Source of the DNA: an uncultured Roseovarius sp.
GTDB taxonomy: Bacteria > Pseudomonadota > Alphaproteobacteria > Rhodobacterales > Rhodobacteraceae
Length of the DNA stretch: 36,225 nt
Assembly (NCBI RefSeq): GCF_913054395.1
Contig: NZ_CAJXIP010000023.1
Span: 1 to 36,225, forward strand
Direction of reading: 5' to 3'
The position numbers and the translations under genes were made by a program. The notes under the pieces were generated by a model. It was not told the DNA's origin and did no database searches. It saw nothing but the letters and a program-made list of their open reading frames with translations. Below are positions 16,619 to 25,280 of the stretch, piece by piece. Position 1 is the stretch's first letter; each line of letters starts with the position of its first letter.

Positions 16619-17571
16619 GCCCAGCCACCAAGCCCAAAGCCCGCCAATGCCGCCTCGATCAGGATCGCCGTGAAATGGGCGAAAAGGTAAACAAGCGACA
16701 GTTTGAACGCCTTCTTTTCGACGCGGTAATCGTCGGCCTCGGCCATGACTTCATCACGCCGCCATATCGCAACGGCATCACGCAGGAACATCGCGTTCAG
16801 CACAAGAGCCACGGCAAGATACACCGGCCCGCCAATTCCGGTAAACGCCGCACCAACCGCCAGAATGGCAAGCAGAACAGTATAGACAAGGATATGCCTG
16901 CGCGTCGATTTGCGCCCGTGCGTCACGGTCAGCATCGGCACGCCCGCCTTGTGGTAGTCGCCCTTCATGAAAAGCGCCAGAGCCCAGAAATGCGGCGGGG
17001 TCCACATGAAGATAAGCGCGAACATCAACACCGATTCGATGCTGATTGATCCGGTCGCGGCCGCCCAGCCGATCATCGGGGGAAAGGCGCCTGCCGCGCC
17101 ACCGATGACGATGTTCTGCGGGGTCCAGCGTTTGAGGCCGATGGTATAGATCACCACGTAGAAAAAGATCGTAAAGGCCAAAAGGCCCGCCGCCACCGCG
17201 TTCGTGGCCAGCCAGAGCATCACGACCGACATCACCGCAAGGGTCACACCAAAGGCAAAGGCCTCGTCACGGGTCACCTTACCTGCGGGAATCGGGCGCT
17301 TGCTGGTCCGCTTCATCAGCGAATCGATGTCGGATTCCCACCACATGTTCAGCGCACCGGCGGCACCGCCGCCCACGGCAATGAACAGGATCGCGGCAAG
17401 ACCGATGATCGGATGCACGCCAATCGGGGCCGCCAGAAGACCGACAAGGGCCGTGAACACCACAAGCGTCATCACCCGGGGCTTGAGCAGGGCGAAGAAA
17501 TCGCCAAACTCGGCCTCGCCGGGCTGCGCCGCCTGGACGTTGGTGCTTGTGTTGATGGTCGCGTCGCTCAT
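16615..17571 (-). CDS. ctaB: Protoheme IX farnesyltransferase (heme O synthase)
   Basis: UbiA-family membrane prenyltransferase of 318 residues that converts heme B to heme O, the precursor of heme A for the aa3 oxidase. The first Asp-rich motif reads [15 protein letters not shown], matching the heme O synthase form. About eight or nine transmembrane helices are visible after a roughly 25-residue polar N-terminus. The start is chosen on GGAG six bases upstream. The stop overlaps the next small ORF. A strong GC-rich hairpin lies between coxB and this gene. Confidence 0.95.
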   Translation of the reverse strand: MSDATINTSTNVQAAQPGEAEFGDFFALLKPRVMTLVVFTALVGLLAAPIGVHPIIGLAAILFIAVGGGAAGALNMWWESDIDSLMKRTSKRPIPAGKVTRDEAFAFGVTLAVMSVVMLWLATNAVAAGLLAFTIFFYVVIYTIGLKRWTPQNIVIGGAAGAFPPMIGWAAATGSISIESVLMFALIFMWTPPHFWALALFMKGDYHKAGVPMLTVTHGRKSTRRHILVYTVLLAILAVGAAFTGIGGPVYLAVALVLNAMFLRDAVAIWRRDEVMAEADDYRVEKKAFKLSLVYLFAHFTAILIEAALAGFGLGGWA

Positions 17572-17609
17572 CTGGCTCTCCGCTGTCCCCTGAGGGTCAC
17601 GTTTGGGAT

Positions 17610-17634
17610 GGCTGCGCGCGCGGCGCGCGCAGCC
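17610..17634 (-). other. Strong hairpin between coxB and ctaB
   Basis: GGCTGCGCGCG and CGCGCGCAGCC form a perfect 11-bp stem with a three-base loop, eight bases after the coxB stop. No U-tract follows on either strand. It is better read as an mRNA-stabilising 3' hairpin or a processing or attenuation point than as a full intrinsic terminator. Confidence 0.7.
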
Positions 17635-17642
17635 CAATAGGC

Positions 17643-18527
17643 TTAGTTGGCCGAAGCCACGTCAACCGAGCGCGGCGTGCCGGCATACTCCTCGATCGCG
17701 CCTTCAAGCCATTGCTCGTACTCGGCTTCGCTCACCACCTTGACGGTGATCGGCATATAGGCATGCGCCTGACCGCAAAGTTCGGAACACTGACCGAAAT
17801 AGATGCCTTCTTTTTCGGCCTTGAACCAAAGCTGGCTCAGGCGGCCGGGAACCGCATCCTGCTTTACGCCAAAGGCGGGAATGGTCCAGCTGTGGATCAC
17901 GTCTGCGCCTGTCAACTGCATGACGACAACCTTGTTGACCGGAACAACAACCGACGTGTCGGTGGCCAGCAGGAATTCATCCTTGCTAAAGCCCGCCTCG
18001 ACAAGCTGTGTCTCGACATCGGGTGTCATGCGGTTTTCGCCACCGGTGGCCGGCGAGCCGATCATGTAGCTGTCAAAGCCAAAATCATGATCAGTATATT
18101 CATAGCCCCAGTACCACTGATAGCCGGTAACCTTGATATGCACTTCACCCTCGGGGATTTCCTGTTGCTTGAACAGAATGGGAAGCGAAAACGCCCCGAT
18201 GAACACCAGGATGACAATCGGGATGATCGTCCAGGCAATCTCGATCGGCGAGTTGTGCGTGAAGGTCGCCGAGGTCGCATTCGCACGGCGATTATAGCGC
18301 AGGGCCACGATCGCCAGAAGCACAGTCACGAACAGCACGATGGAAATGATGATCACATTGATCATCCCGTCGAGCCATTGCAGATCGCGGGCCAGTTCGG
18401 TTGCTGCGGGCTGGAACCCCAACTCACCATCCACGGGCTTGCCGACGATCTCAAGGCCTTCCTGCGCCATGGCGGGAAGGGCGGAAAGGGCGGCCAGAAC
18501 GGCCATAAGGCTGGAAGTTAGTCGCAT
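17643..18527 (-). CDS. coxB: Cytochrome c oxidase subunit II
   Basis: Precursor of 294 residues with a signal peptide (cleavage likely after ALPAMA, residue 21), two transmembrane helices (about 55-76 and 98-119) and a periplasmic CuA domain. CuA ligands are all present: His212 (IHSW), Cys247, Glu249, Cys251 (CSELC), His255 and Met258. The aromatic electron-entry patch GYQWYWGYEY is at 135-144. The start has AGGGG five bases upstream. A TATATG hexamer about 30 bases upstream may be the -10 element. Also called ctaC. It is the first gene of the oxidase operon. Confidence 0.97.
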   Translation of the reverse strand: MRLTSSLMAVLAALSALPAMAQEGLEIVGKPVDGELGFQPAATELARDLQWLDGMINVIIISIVLFVTVLLAIVALRYNRRANATSATFTHNSPIEIAWTIIPIVILVFIGAFSLPILFKQQEIPEGEVHIKVTGYQWYWGYEYTDHDFGFDSYMIGSPATGGENRMTPDVETQLVEAGFSKDEFLLATDTSVVVPVNKVVVMQLTGADVIHSWTIPAFGVKQDAVPGRLSQLWFKAEKEGIYFGQCSELCGQAHAYMPITVKVVSEAEYEQWLEGAIEEYAGTPRSVDVASAN

Positions 18528-18672
18528 TTTAACCCCTGATCGGTTGAAGCGGTTCATATATCTTTGTACGGGTCGACCCATCCAAGGGCGGAATCCCATT
18601 GTCTCAGTCCCGTCTAAAACCATATTCTGACTCAGACGACAAGAAAGACCATTGCGGCAAACGGACGCTTTT

Positions 18673-18686
18673 TTGATTTAGATCAA
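18673..18686. promoter_or_regulatory. Perfect Fnr/FnrL-type binding site
   Basis: TTGATTTAGATCAA matches the TTGAT-N4-ATCAA consensus of Fnr-family regulators exactly and is symmetric. It lies in the 205-base divergent gap, with its centre about 152 bases from the coxB start and 53 from the tldD start. Which promoter it serves cannot be decided from sequence. Confidence 0.7.
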
Positions 18687-18698
18687 ATTAATCGCCAC

Positions 18699-18723
18699 TG
18701 TCCTAATGCCGCTATATAGGACA
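18699..18723. repeat. Inverted repeat just upstream of tldD
   Basis: TGTCCTA and TAGGACA are perfect 7-base inverted arms separated by 11 bases that include TATA. The arms end nine bases before the tldD ATG. This could be an operator overlapping a tldD promoter or translation-initiation region; no known consensus is recognised. Confidence 0.4.
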
Positions 18724-18732
18724 AACGCCATC

Positions 18733-20157
18733 ATGACCGATACCCCTTTTCGCCCTTTCGACAGCCTTCTGGACCGTGATACGGCCCTGAGGCACCTGCA
18801 AGAGGCCACCCGAGGCGCCGATGATGGCGAGCTTTTTCTGGAACGGCACCGGTCCGAGGGGCTGCATTTTGACGATGGCCGCGTCAAAACCGCCTCTTAT
18901 GATGCCTCCGAAGGGTTCGGGCTCAGGGCCGTGCGCGGCGAGGTCACCGGATATGCGCATTCCTCCGAGGTGAACGAGGCCGCTCTGACCCGCGCCGTTG
19001 AAACCGCGCGGCTTGCGGTTGGCGACGGGGGCGGCACATTGGCCGACGCGCCCGCACGCACCAATCGCCGCCTTTACACCGATGCCGATCCGATTGCCGG
19101 GGCAAGCTTTCCGGTCAAGCTTGAAACCCTGCGCGAGATCGACGCCTTTGCCCGCGATCTTGATCCCCGCGTGGTCCAGGTCTCGGCCTCGATCGCGGCC
19201 TCACTGCAAGAGGTGACGATCCTGCGCCCCGATGGCACCGAGGTCAGCGACACCCGCCCGATGACACGGGTCAATGTCTCGGTCATCGTTGACGAACAGG
19301 GGCGGCGCGAACAAGGCAGTGCCGGTGGCGGCGGGCGTCTCGGGCTTGACGGCCTGCTTGATCCGGCCGACTGGCAGGCCAAGACCCGCGAAGCCCTGCG
19401 CATCGCGCTTGTGAACCTGCGCGCCGAGCCTGCGCCCGCGGGCGTGATGGACGTGGTGCTTGGCCCCGGCTGGCCCGGCATTCTGTTGCATGAGGCTATT
19501 GGCCATGGTCTTGAGGGCGATTTCAATCGCAAGGGCAGCTCGGCCTTTGCCGGGCTGATGGGCCAGCGGATCGCGGCGCCGGGCGTGACGGTGCTGGATG
19601 ACGGCACGATCCCGGATCGGCGCGGCAGCATCACCTTCGATGACGAGGGCACACCCTCGGGCAAGAACGTGCTGATCGAGGACGGCATCCTGGTGGGTTA
19701 CATGCAGGACCGCCAGAATGCCCGCCTGATGGGGGTGGCCCCGACCGGAAACGGACGGCGCGAAAGCTATGCCCATGCACCGATGCCGCGGATGACCAAT
19801 ACCTACATGCTGGGCGGCGATGCCGCGCCGGGCGATCTTGTGGCCGACCTCAAGGACGGGATTTATGCCGTGGGTTTCGGTGGCGGGCAGGTCGATATCA
19901 CCAATGGCAAGTTCGTGTTCAGCTGCACCGAGGCGTACCGCGTGAAGGACGGCAAGGTTGGTGCGCCTGTCAAAGGCGCCACCCTGATCGGCGACGGCGC
20001 AACCGCCCTCAAGCAAATCCGTGCGCTCGGCAATGACATGGCGCTTGATCCCGGCATGGGCAATTGCGGCAAACAGGGCCAATGGGTGCCGGTGGGGGTA
20101 GGTCAGCCGACCGTTTTGATCGGCGGGCTGACCGTTGGCGGCTCTGCAACCGCTTAG
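18733..20157 (+). CDS. tldD: Metalloprotease TldD
   Basis: Protein of 474 residues, the catalytic subunit of the TldD/TldE metalloprotease that trims unfolded or modified peptides. The zinc motif is His253-E-A-I-G-His258 (LLHEAIGHGLEGDF), and the C-terminal FSCTEAYRV supplies the further conserved Cys. Length is normal. The start at MTDTPFRPF is preferred; an ATG nine codons upstream is possible but falls inside the inverted repeat, and neither has a good ribosome site. TldE (PmbA) is not in the window. Confidence 0.94.
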   Translation: MTDTPFRPFDSLLDRDTALRHLQEATRGADDGELFLERHRSEGLHFDDGRVKTASYDASEGFGLRAVRGEVTGYAHSSEVNEAALTRAVETARLAVGDGGGTLADAPARTNRRLYTDADPIAGASFPVKLETLREIDAFARDLDPRVVQVSASIAASLQEVTILRPDGTEVSDTRPMTRVNVSVIVDEQGRREQGSAGGGGRLGLDGLLDPADWQAKTREALRIALVNLRAEPAPAGVMDVVLGPGWPGILLHEAIGHGLEGDFNRKGSSAFAGLMGQRIAAPGVTVLDDGTIPDRRGSITFDDEGTPSGKNVLIEDGILVGYMQDRQNARLMGVAPTGNGRRESYAHAPMPRMTNTYMLGGDAAPGDLVADLKDGIYAVGFGGGQVDITNGKFVFSCTEAYRVKDGKVGAPVKGATLIGDGATALKQIRALGNDMALDPGMGNCGKQGQWVPVGVGQPTVLIGGLTVGGSATA

Positions 20158-20228
20158 CGCCCGTGGTTCGATCCGGTCTGATCCAGCGGAATGCGCTGAC
20201 GCGCATAATTTGTCAAAAGACGCAAGAC

Positions 20229-20262
20229 GCGGCGTGACGTGATACCGACCCCGTCACGCCGC
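20229..20262 (+). terminator. Terminator-like hairpin after tldD
   Basis: GCGGCGTGACG and CGTCACGCCGC form a perfect 11-bp stem with a 12-base loop, 72 bases after the tldD stop. The bases that follow (CAGATTTCATCTTTC) are T-rich but not a clean U-tract, so termination may be partial or Rho-assisted. Confidence 0.6.
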
Positions 20263-20265
20263 CAG

Positions 20266-20289
20266 ATTTCATCTTTCTTCAAATACTCA
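20266..20289. repeat. Intergenic 24-base motif, copy 2
   Basis: Reads TTTCATCTTTC...AAATACTCA on the plus strand and matches copy 1 near 10.07 kb at 20 of 24 positions; the differences are the first base and a central triplet. It follows the tldD hairpin directly. Confidence 0.55.
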
Positions 20290-20483
20290 TTTCAGAGGTC
20301 TTAGCCCCCAAAACAGGGCTGGCGGATCTGCGCAGAGGGTATACCCCTGCAATTTCAATTATTATCTCTATTTATTTCAATCAATTACCCGCATTTCCGC
20401 GCGATCTTCTCTTTTGCCTTCCTTGATTTACTGCCCGTTAACCATCCGCGCCCTACTACTGGGTACAGCAAGAAGGCGAGGCC

Positions 20484-21632
20484 ATGATGTCCGAGGAAAC
20501 ACATCCTTCCACTCACCCCCCACTCCCACCCACCACGGAAGATGATCTGGCGTCCTGGCTTCGTCTCTTGCGCTCTCGCCGGGTCGGCCCTGCAACCTTT
20601 CATCGTCTCATGTCCGAACACGGCAGTGCCGAAGCGGCGCTTGATGCGCTGCCCGGTGTGGCCCGTGACGCGGGCGTCGAGGATTACGAAATCTGCCCGG
20701 TTGGCGTGATCGAGGCCGAATTGCGTGCAGGCAAGGCCGCAGGGGCGCGGCTGATGTCCTGCCTGGACGCGGATTATCCGCCCTTTCTCAAACAGATATC
20801 CGATGCGCCACCGCTGCTTTGGTACATCGGCACACCCGATATCCTGCGACGCCCGATGATCGGGCTTGTGGGGGCACGCAATGCCTCGTCCCTTGGCACC
20901 CGGATGGCCAAATCACTGGCCACCGATCTTGCGGCAGGTGGGTTCGTCATCACCTCGGGCCTTGCGCGCGGGGTCGATACCGCCGCCCATCTGGCCAGCC
21001 TTGAGGGCGGCACTGTCGCGGTGATGGCGGGCGGGGTTGATGTGATCTATCCGGTCGAAAACACCCGCCTCGCCCATCAGATCGCCGAAACCGGGGTCCG
21101 CCTGTCCGAGCACCCCATCGGCCTTATCCCGCAGGCGCGCCACTTCCCCAGCCGCAATCGCCTTATCAGCGGCATGGCGCAGGCGGTTGTCGTCGTTGAA
21201 GCGGCGGCGAAATCCGGCTCTCTCATTACTGCGCGCAATGCGCTTGATCAGGGCCGCGAGGTCATGGCCGTGCCCGGTCACCCGTTTGATGCCCGCGCCA
21301 GCGGCTGCAACATGCTGATCCGCGACGGCGCGCATCTGGTGCGCAACGCCGCCGATATCATCGACGCCCTGCCAGAGGTTCGGCACCCCGAGGTTCAGCC
21401 CGATCTGCCGCTGGATGTGCCGCAGACCACATCGCCAACCCGAAGCCTGCGAGAAACCGCAGCCCTGCATGAGCAGATCCTGCGCCGTCTTGGCCCCTCG
21501 CCGCTCGCCGAAGATCAGCTAATCCGCGATCTTTCGGCCCCGGCCCGCTTTGTCGCACCCGTGCTTCTCGACCTTGAACTTGACGGGCGGATTACCCGTC
21601 AAGCCGGCGGCCTGCTGTCACTTGCCCGCTGA
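20484..21632 (+). CDS. dprA: DNA-processing protein DprA
   Basis: Protein of 382 residues that binds incoming single-stranded DNA and loads RecA during natural transformation; it is also present in non-competent bacteria. The N-terminal SAM-like region (about 15-70) precedes the Rossmann core (about 85-295), with VGARNASSLGTRMA, TSGLARGVDTAAH, FPSRNRLISGMA and KSGSLITA. The C-terminal winged-helix DprA domain covers about 320-380. Two adjacent ATGs open the gene, with AAGG eight bases before the first. A short 3' gap separates it from topA, a common pairing. Confidence 0.94.
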   Translation: MMSEETHPSTHPPLPPTTEDDLASWLRLLRSRRVGPATFHRLMSEHGSAEAALDALPGVARDAGVEDYEICPVGVIEAELRAGKAAGARLMSCLDADYPPFLKQISDAPPLLWYIGTPDILRRPMIGLVGARNASSLGTRMAKSLATDLAAGGFVITSGLARGVDTAAHLASLEGGTVAVMAGGVDVIYPVENTRLAHQIAETGVRLSEHPIGLIPQARHFPSRNRLISGMAQAVVVVEAAAKSGSLITARNALDQGREVMAVPGHPFDARASGCNMLIRDGAHLVRNAADIIDALPEVRHPEVQPDLPLDVPQTTSPTRSLRETAALHEQILRRLGPSPLAEDQLIRDLSAPARFVAPVLLDLELDGRITRQAGGLLSLAR

Positions 21633-21664
21633 GGCGCGCAGCCGAAACGTCAAAACGCGCCGCA

Positions 21665-21693
21665 TTGACAATTCCCCTTGCCAGCCCACATGG
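21665..21693 (+). promoter_or_regulatory. Possible topA promoter
   Basis: A perfect TTGACA lies 66 bases upstream of the topA start. Seventeen bases downstream is ACATGG (or CATGGT one base on), a poor -10 match, so the call rests on the -35 and position only. Confidence 0.35.
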
Positions 21694-21735
21694 TCCGCCG
21701 CCATAAGCCTCGTCCCGAGTCGAAAGGAAGTGCCC

Positions 21736-24444
21736 ATGCCAGTTGTCGTTGTCGAATCCCCCGCCAAGGCGAAGACGATCAACAAATATCTGGGGCCGGG
21801 ATATACCGTCCTGGCAAGCTATGGCCACGTGCGCGACCTACCGCCCAAGGACGGATCGGTCGACACCGAACACGGGTTCGAGATGAAATGGGAGGTGGGC
21901 GCCGACAGCCGCAAACATGTCAAAGCCATCGCCGATGCGCTGAAAGAAGATAACGAACTGATTCTCGCGACTGACCCCGATCGCGAAGGCGAGGCAATCA
22001 GCTGGCACCTGCAAGAGGCGCTGACCAAGCGCCGGTCGATCAAGAAGGACACCCCGGTCAGCCGGGTCACCTTTAACGCCATTACCAAAGAGGCCGTGGC
22101 CGAAGCGATGCGCAATCCGCGTCAGGTCGACATGCCCCTGGTCGAGGCCTATCTAGCCCGCCGTGCGCTGGACTATCTGGTTGGGTTCAACCTGTCGCCG
22201 GTGCTGTGGCGCAAACTGCCCGGCGCGAAATCGGCGGGCCGGGTGCAATCGGTCTGCCTGCGTCTCATCGTCGAGCGCGAAATGGAGATCGAGGCCTTTA
22301 CCCCACGCGAATACTGGTCGCTCAAGGCGCTGTTTGCCACGCCGCGCGGTCAGGAATACGAGGCGCGCCTTACCGTTCTGGCAGGCAAGAAGCTTGATAA
22401 ATTCGATCTGGCCAATGCCACTCAGGCCGAGCTTGCCGTTCAGGCGGTGACGTCACGCGCCCTCACCGTGAAAGCGGTCGAGGCCAAGCCCGGTACGCGC
22501 AACCCTTCGGCGCCGTTCATGACATCGACCCTGCAACAAGAGGCCAGCCGCAAGTTCGGCATGGGCGCGCGTCAGTGCATGAACGCTGCGCAGCGGCTTT
22601 ATGAGGCAGGCTATATCACTTACATGCGTACCGACGGCATCGACATGGCCCCCGAGGCGGTGATGGCGGCGCGCGACGCGATCAAGGATCGTTTCGGCGA
22701 GGAATACCTGCCCAAGAGTCCGCGGATGTACAAGAACAAGGCCAAGAACGCGCAAGAGGCCCACGAATGTATCCGCCCGACGGAAATGACCCGCGATGCG
22801 GGCAAGATCAAAACCACCGATGCCGATCAGCGCAAGCTTTACGATCTGATCTGGAAGCGCACCCTTGCCTGTCAGATGGCCGCCGCGCGGCTTGAGCGCA
22901 CCACGGTCGATATTGCCAGTGGTGACGAACAGGTCGAATTGCGCGCCACCGGTCAGGTGATGATGTTCGACGGCTTCCTGCGCGTCTATGAAGAGGGCCG
23001 CGACGATGTGTCCGGCGACGACGACGACCGCCGCCTGCCGCAGATCAGTCAAGGCGAACCCGCCGCCTTTGCCAAATCCTCGCTGCGCGATCAGTTCGCA
23101 AAGGCCAGCGATCAGGATGATGATGTGGTCGAGGGCGCAGGCGGCGCGATGACCCGCAGCGATGCGGCGGTTCTGGCCGCCAATGAAGCCGTGCTGGCGC
23201 TTCAGCATTTCACCCAGCCGCCGCCGCGCTATACCGAGGCGACGCTGGTCAAGAAGATGGAAGAACTTGGCATCGGTCGTCCCTCGACCTATGCCAGCGT
23301 ACTCACCACGATCCAGGACCGCGAATATGTCCGCAAGGAACAAAACCGCCTGATCCCCGAGGACAAGGGCCGGATCGTCACGATCTTTCTGCTGAACTTC
23401 TTTCGCAAGTACGTGGGCTATGAGTTCACCGCCAACCTGGAAGAAGAGCTGGACGAAGTCAGCGCAGGCGCGGCCAATTACAAGGATGTGCTTGACCGGT
23501 TCTGGCGCGATTTCTCGGCCGCGATTGCCGAAACCTCTGATCTGCGGATCACCGAGGTGCTGGACGTGCTGGATGACGCGCTTGCGCCCACGCTCTATCC
23601 GCCGCGCGAAGACGGCAGCGATCCGCGCCAGTGCCCGCTTTGCGGCACCGGCCAGCTTCATCTGAAAACCTCCAAGACCGGCGGCTTTGTCGGCTGCGGC
23701 AACTACCCCGAATGCCGCTATACCCGTCCGATCGGCGGCGACAGTGCCGATGGCGGCGACCGGGTGCTGGGCGAGGATGCGGGCGATGAAATCAGCCTGC
23801 GCTCGGGGCGGTTCGGGCCTTACGTTCAGCGCGGCGAAGCCACCGAAGAGAACAAGAAGCCCCCTCGTGCCAGCCTGCCCAAGGGCTGGAAGCCCGAGGA
23901 TATGGATCTAGAAAAGGCGCTCACCCTGCTGAGCCTTCCGCGCGAGGTGGGTGAGCATCCCGAGGGCGGCATGATCACCACCAATTTCGGGCGCTTTGGC
24001 CCCTATATTCATCACAAGGCCCCGGATGAAGCGAAGGGCGTCTATGCCAACCTCAAGGATCCGGCGGATGTGTTCGAGGTCGGGATGAACCGCGCGGTCG
24101 AGCTTCTGGCTGCCAAGCGGGCCAATCCGGGCGGGCGCGGGCGCGCGGCGGCCAAGGCCCTGCGGGAATTGGGCGAACACCCCGAAAGCGGCGGCCCCGT
24201 CAACGTGATGGAGGGGCGTTATGGCCCCTATATCAAATGGGAAAAGGTCAACGCGACCCTGCCCAAGGGCACCGAGCCGGGCGATGTCACCATGGAAATG
24301 GCCCTGGAATTGATTGCGGCCAAGGCCGCCAAACCGGGCAAGGGGCGCAAGGCAGCGGCGAAGAAACCCGCGGCTAGGAAGGCGACGGCGAAAAAGGCCC
24401 CTGCCAAGAAAGCGGCCCCCAAAAAAGCGGCGGCGGGCGAATAG
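21736..24444 (+). CDS. topA: DNA topoisomerase I
   Basis: Type IA topoisomerase of 902 residues that relaxes negative supercoils. The TOPRIM domain begins VVVVESPAKAKTINKYLG with Glu7, and DPDREGE is at 80-86. The cleavage nucleophile is Tyr296 in GYITYMRTDG. One four-cysteine zinc ribbon (Cys633, 636, 654, 660) follows the core, then three GR[FY]GPY repeats near 692, 752 and 828. A Lys/Ala-rich tail of about 35 residues closes the protein, probably aiding DNA binding. The start is fixed by AAGGAAG upstream and the family N-terminus; longer in-frame extensions are not credible. Confidence 0.96.
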   Translation: MPVVVVESPAKAKTINKYLGPGYTVLASYGHVRDLPPKDGSVDTEHGFEMKWEVGADSRKHVKAIADALKEDNELILATDPDREGEAISWHLQEALTKRRSIKKDTPVSRVTFNAITKEAVAEAMRNPRQVDMPLVEAYLARRALDYLVGFNLSPVLWRKLPGAKSAGRVQSVCLRLIVEREMEIEAFTPREYWSLKALFATPRGQEYEARLTVLAGKKLDKFDLANATQAELAVQAVTSRALTVKAVEAKPGTRNPSAPFMTSTLQQEASRKFGMGARQCMNAAQRLYEAGYITYMRTDGIDMAPEAVMAARDAIKDRFGEEYLPKSPRMYKNKAKNAQEAHECIRPTEMTRDAGKIKTTDADQRKLYDLIWKRTLACQMAAARLERTTVDIASGDEQVELRATGQVMMFDGFLRVYEEGRDDVSGDDDDRRLPQISQGEPAAFAKSSLRDQFAKASDQDDDVVEGAGGAMTRSDAAVLAANEAVLALQHFTQPPPRYTEATLVKKMEELGIGRPSTYASVLTTIQDREYVRKEQNRLIPEDKGRIVTIFLLNFFRKYVGYEFTANLEEELDEVSAGAANYKDVLDRFWRDFSAAIAETSDLRITEVLDVLDDALAPTLYPPREDGSDPRQCPLCGTGQLHLKTSKTGGFVGCGNYPECRYTRPIGGDSADGGDRVLGEDAGDEISLRSGRFGPYVQRGEATEENKKPPRASLPKGWKPEDMDLEKALTLLSLPREVGEHPEGGMITTNFGRFGPYIHHKAPDEAKGVYANLKDPADVFEVGMNRAVELLAAKRANPGGRGRAAAKALRELGEHPESGGPVNVMEGRYGPYIKWEKVNATLPKGTEPGDVTMEMALELIAAKAAKPGKGRKAAAKKPAARKATAKKAPAKKAAPKKAAAGE

Positions 24445-24450
24445 CCCGCC
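24432..24450 (+). terminator. Weak hairpin over the topA stop codon
   Basis: GGCGGGC and GCCCGCC form a 7-bp stem whose GAATA loop contains the first bases of the TAG stop. No U-tract follows at once; T-rich sequence appears only about 45 bases later. It could contribute to termination but is weak evidence. Confidence 0.3.
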
Positions 24451-24524
24451 CTTCCCGCCCCGGCGTGATTCCGGGACCGGATACGTAGTAACCCTTATTT
24501 TTCTGCAATGCGGCAGCGCCTGCG

Positions 24525-24554
24525 TTGACACGGACGGGGTAAGCACCCCATACC
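24525..24554 (+). promoter_or_regulatory. Possible promoter for the CoA-transferase genes
   Basis: A perfect TTGACA is followed 18 bases later by CATACC, which matches three positions of the -10 consensus. The predicted start would lie about 25 bases before the ATG, leaving room for the AGGAGG ribosome site. Confidence 0.45.
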
Positions 24555-24584
24555 GTGGCAACTGAAATGCAGGAGGGGTTCTTC

Positions 24585-25280
24585 ATGAACAAGGTCTATG
24601 GCTCGGCGGCCGAAGCGCTGGATGGGCTGCTATTCGAGGGAATGATGATCGCGTCGGGCGGCTTTGGCCTCTGCGGGATTCCCGAATTGCTGTTGCAGGC
24701 GATCAAAGAGGCGGGGACCAAGGACCTGACCTTTGCCAGCAACAACGCGGGCGTGGATGATTTTGGCATCGGCATCCTGCTTCAAACCCGGCAGGTCAAG
24801 AAAATGCTAAGCTCTTACGTGGGCGAAAACGCCGAATTCATGCGCCAGTATCTTTCCGGCGAACTTGAGCTTGAGTTCAACCCGCAGGGCACCCTGGCCG
24901 AGCGGATGCGCGCCGGTGGCTGCGGCATTCCGGGCTTTTACACCAAGACAGGTGTCGGCACCGTGATCGCCGAGGGCAAGGAGCACAAGGAATTCAACGG
25001 CGAGACCTATATCATGGAGGAAGGCATCTTTGCCGATCTCAGCATCGTCAAGGCCTGGAAGGCCGATGCCACCGGCAATCTTGTGTTCCGCAAGACCGCG
25101 CGCAACTTCAACCCGCCCGCGGCGATGTGCGGCAAGGTCTGTGTGGTCGAGGTCGAGGAAATCGTGCCGACCGGATCACTTGACCCCGATCACATCCACC
25201 TGCCGGGAATTTATGTGCATCGCATCATTCAGGGCGAACACGAGAAACGCATCGAACAACGTACCGTGAGGAGCGCATGA
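24585..25280 (+). CDS. 3-oxoacid CoA-transferase subunit A
   Basis: Alpha subunit of 231 residues of a succinyl-CoA:3-ketoacid CoA-transferase (ScoA/AtoD group), which activates acetoacetate with CoA from succinyl-CoA. Family stretches include [14 protein letters not shown] near the N-terminus, [12 protein letters not shown], and [16 protein letters not shown]. The start is supported by a strong AGGAGG about eight bases upstream. The stop overlaps the subunit B start by ATGA, giving coupled translation of the two chains. The role is ketone-body or polyhydroxybutyrate-derived acetoacetate use. Confidence 0.93.
   Translation: MNKVYGSAAEALDGLLFEGMMIASGGFGLCGIPELLLQAIKEAGTKDLTFASNNAGVDDFGIGILLQTRQVKKMLSSYVGENAEFMRQYLSGELELEFNPQGTLAERMRAGGCGIPGFYTKTGVGTVIAEGKEHKEFNGETYIMEEGIFADLSIVKAWKADATGNLVFRKTARNFNPPAAMCGKVCVVEVEEIVPTGSLDPDHIHLPGIYVHRIIQGEHEKRIEQRTVRSA

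Larger units (their letters stand above)
20158..20483. other. Gap between tldD and dprA
   Basis: This 326-base gap holds no credible gene. From left to right it contains a terminator-like hairpin for tldD, the second copy of the 24-base intergenic motif, and an AT-rich stretch at about 20349-20393 that is a plausible promoter region for dprA. No clear -35/-10 pair was settled on. Confidence 0.6.

Noticed and set aside
20160-20180. GGTTCGATCC resembling the T-arm of a tRNA
   Set aside because: The bases that would form the rest of a tRNA lie inside the tldD coding region and show no cloverleaf pairing.
21579-21603. 9-bp inverted repeat CTTGACGGG/CCCGTCAAG
   Set aside because: It lies inside the dprA coding sequence before the stop and has no U-tract; most likely chance in GC-rich coding DNA.
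22453-23661. 402-codon minus-strand open frame over topA
   Set aside because: Antisense frame in GC-rich coding DNA; topA is unambiguous here and the antisense protein has no recognisable domain.
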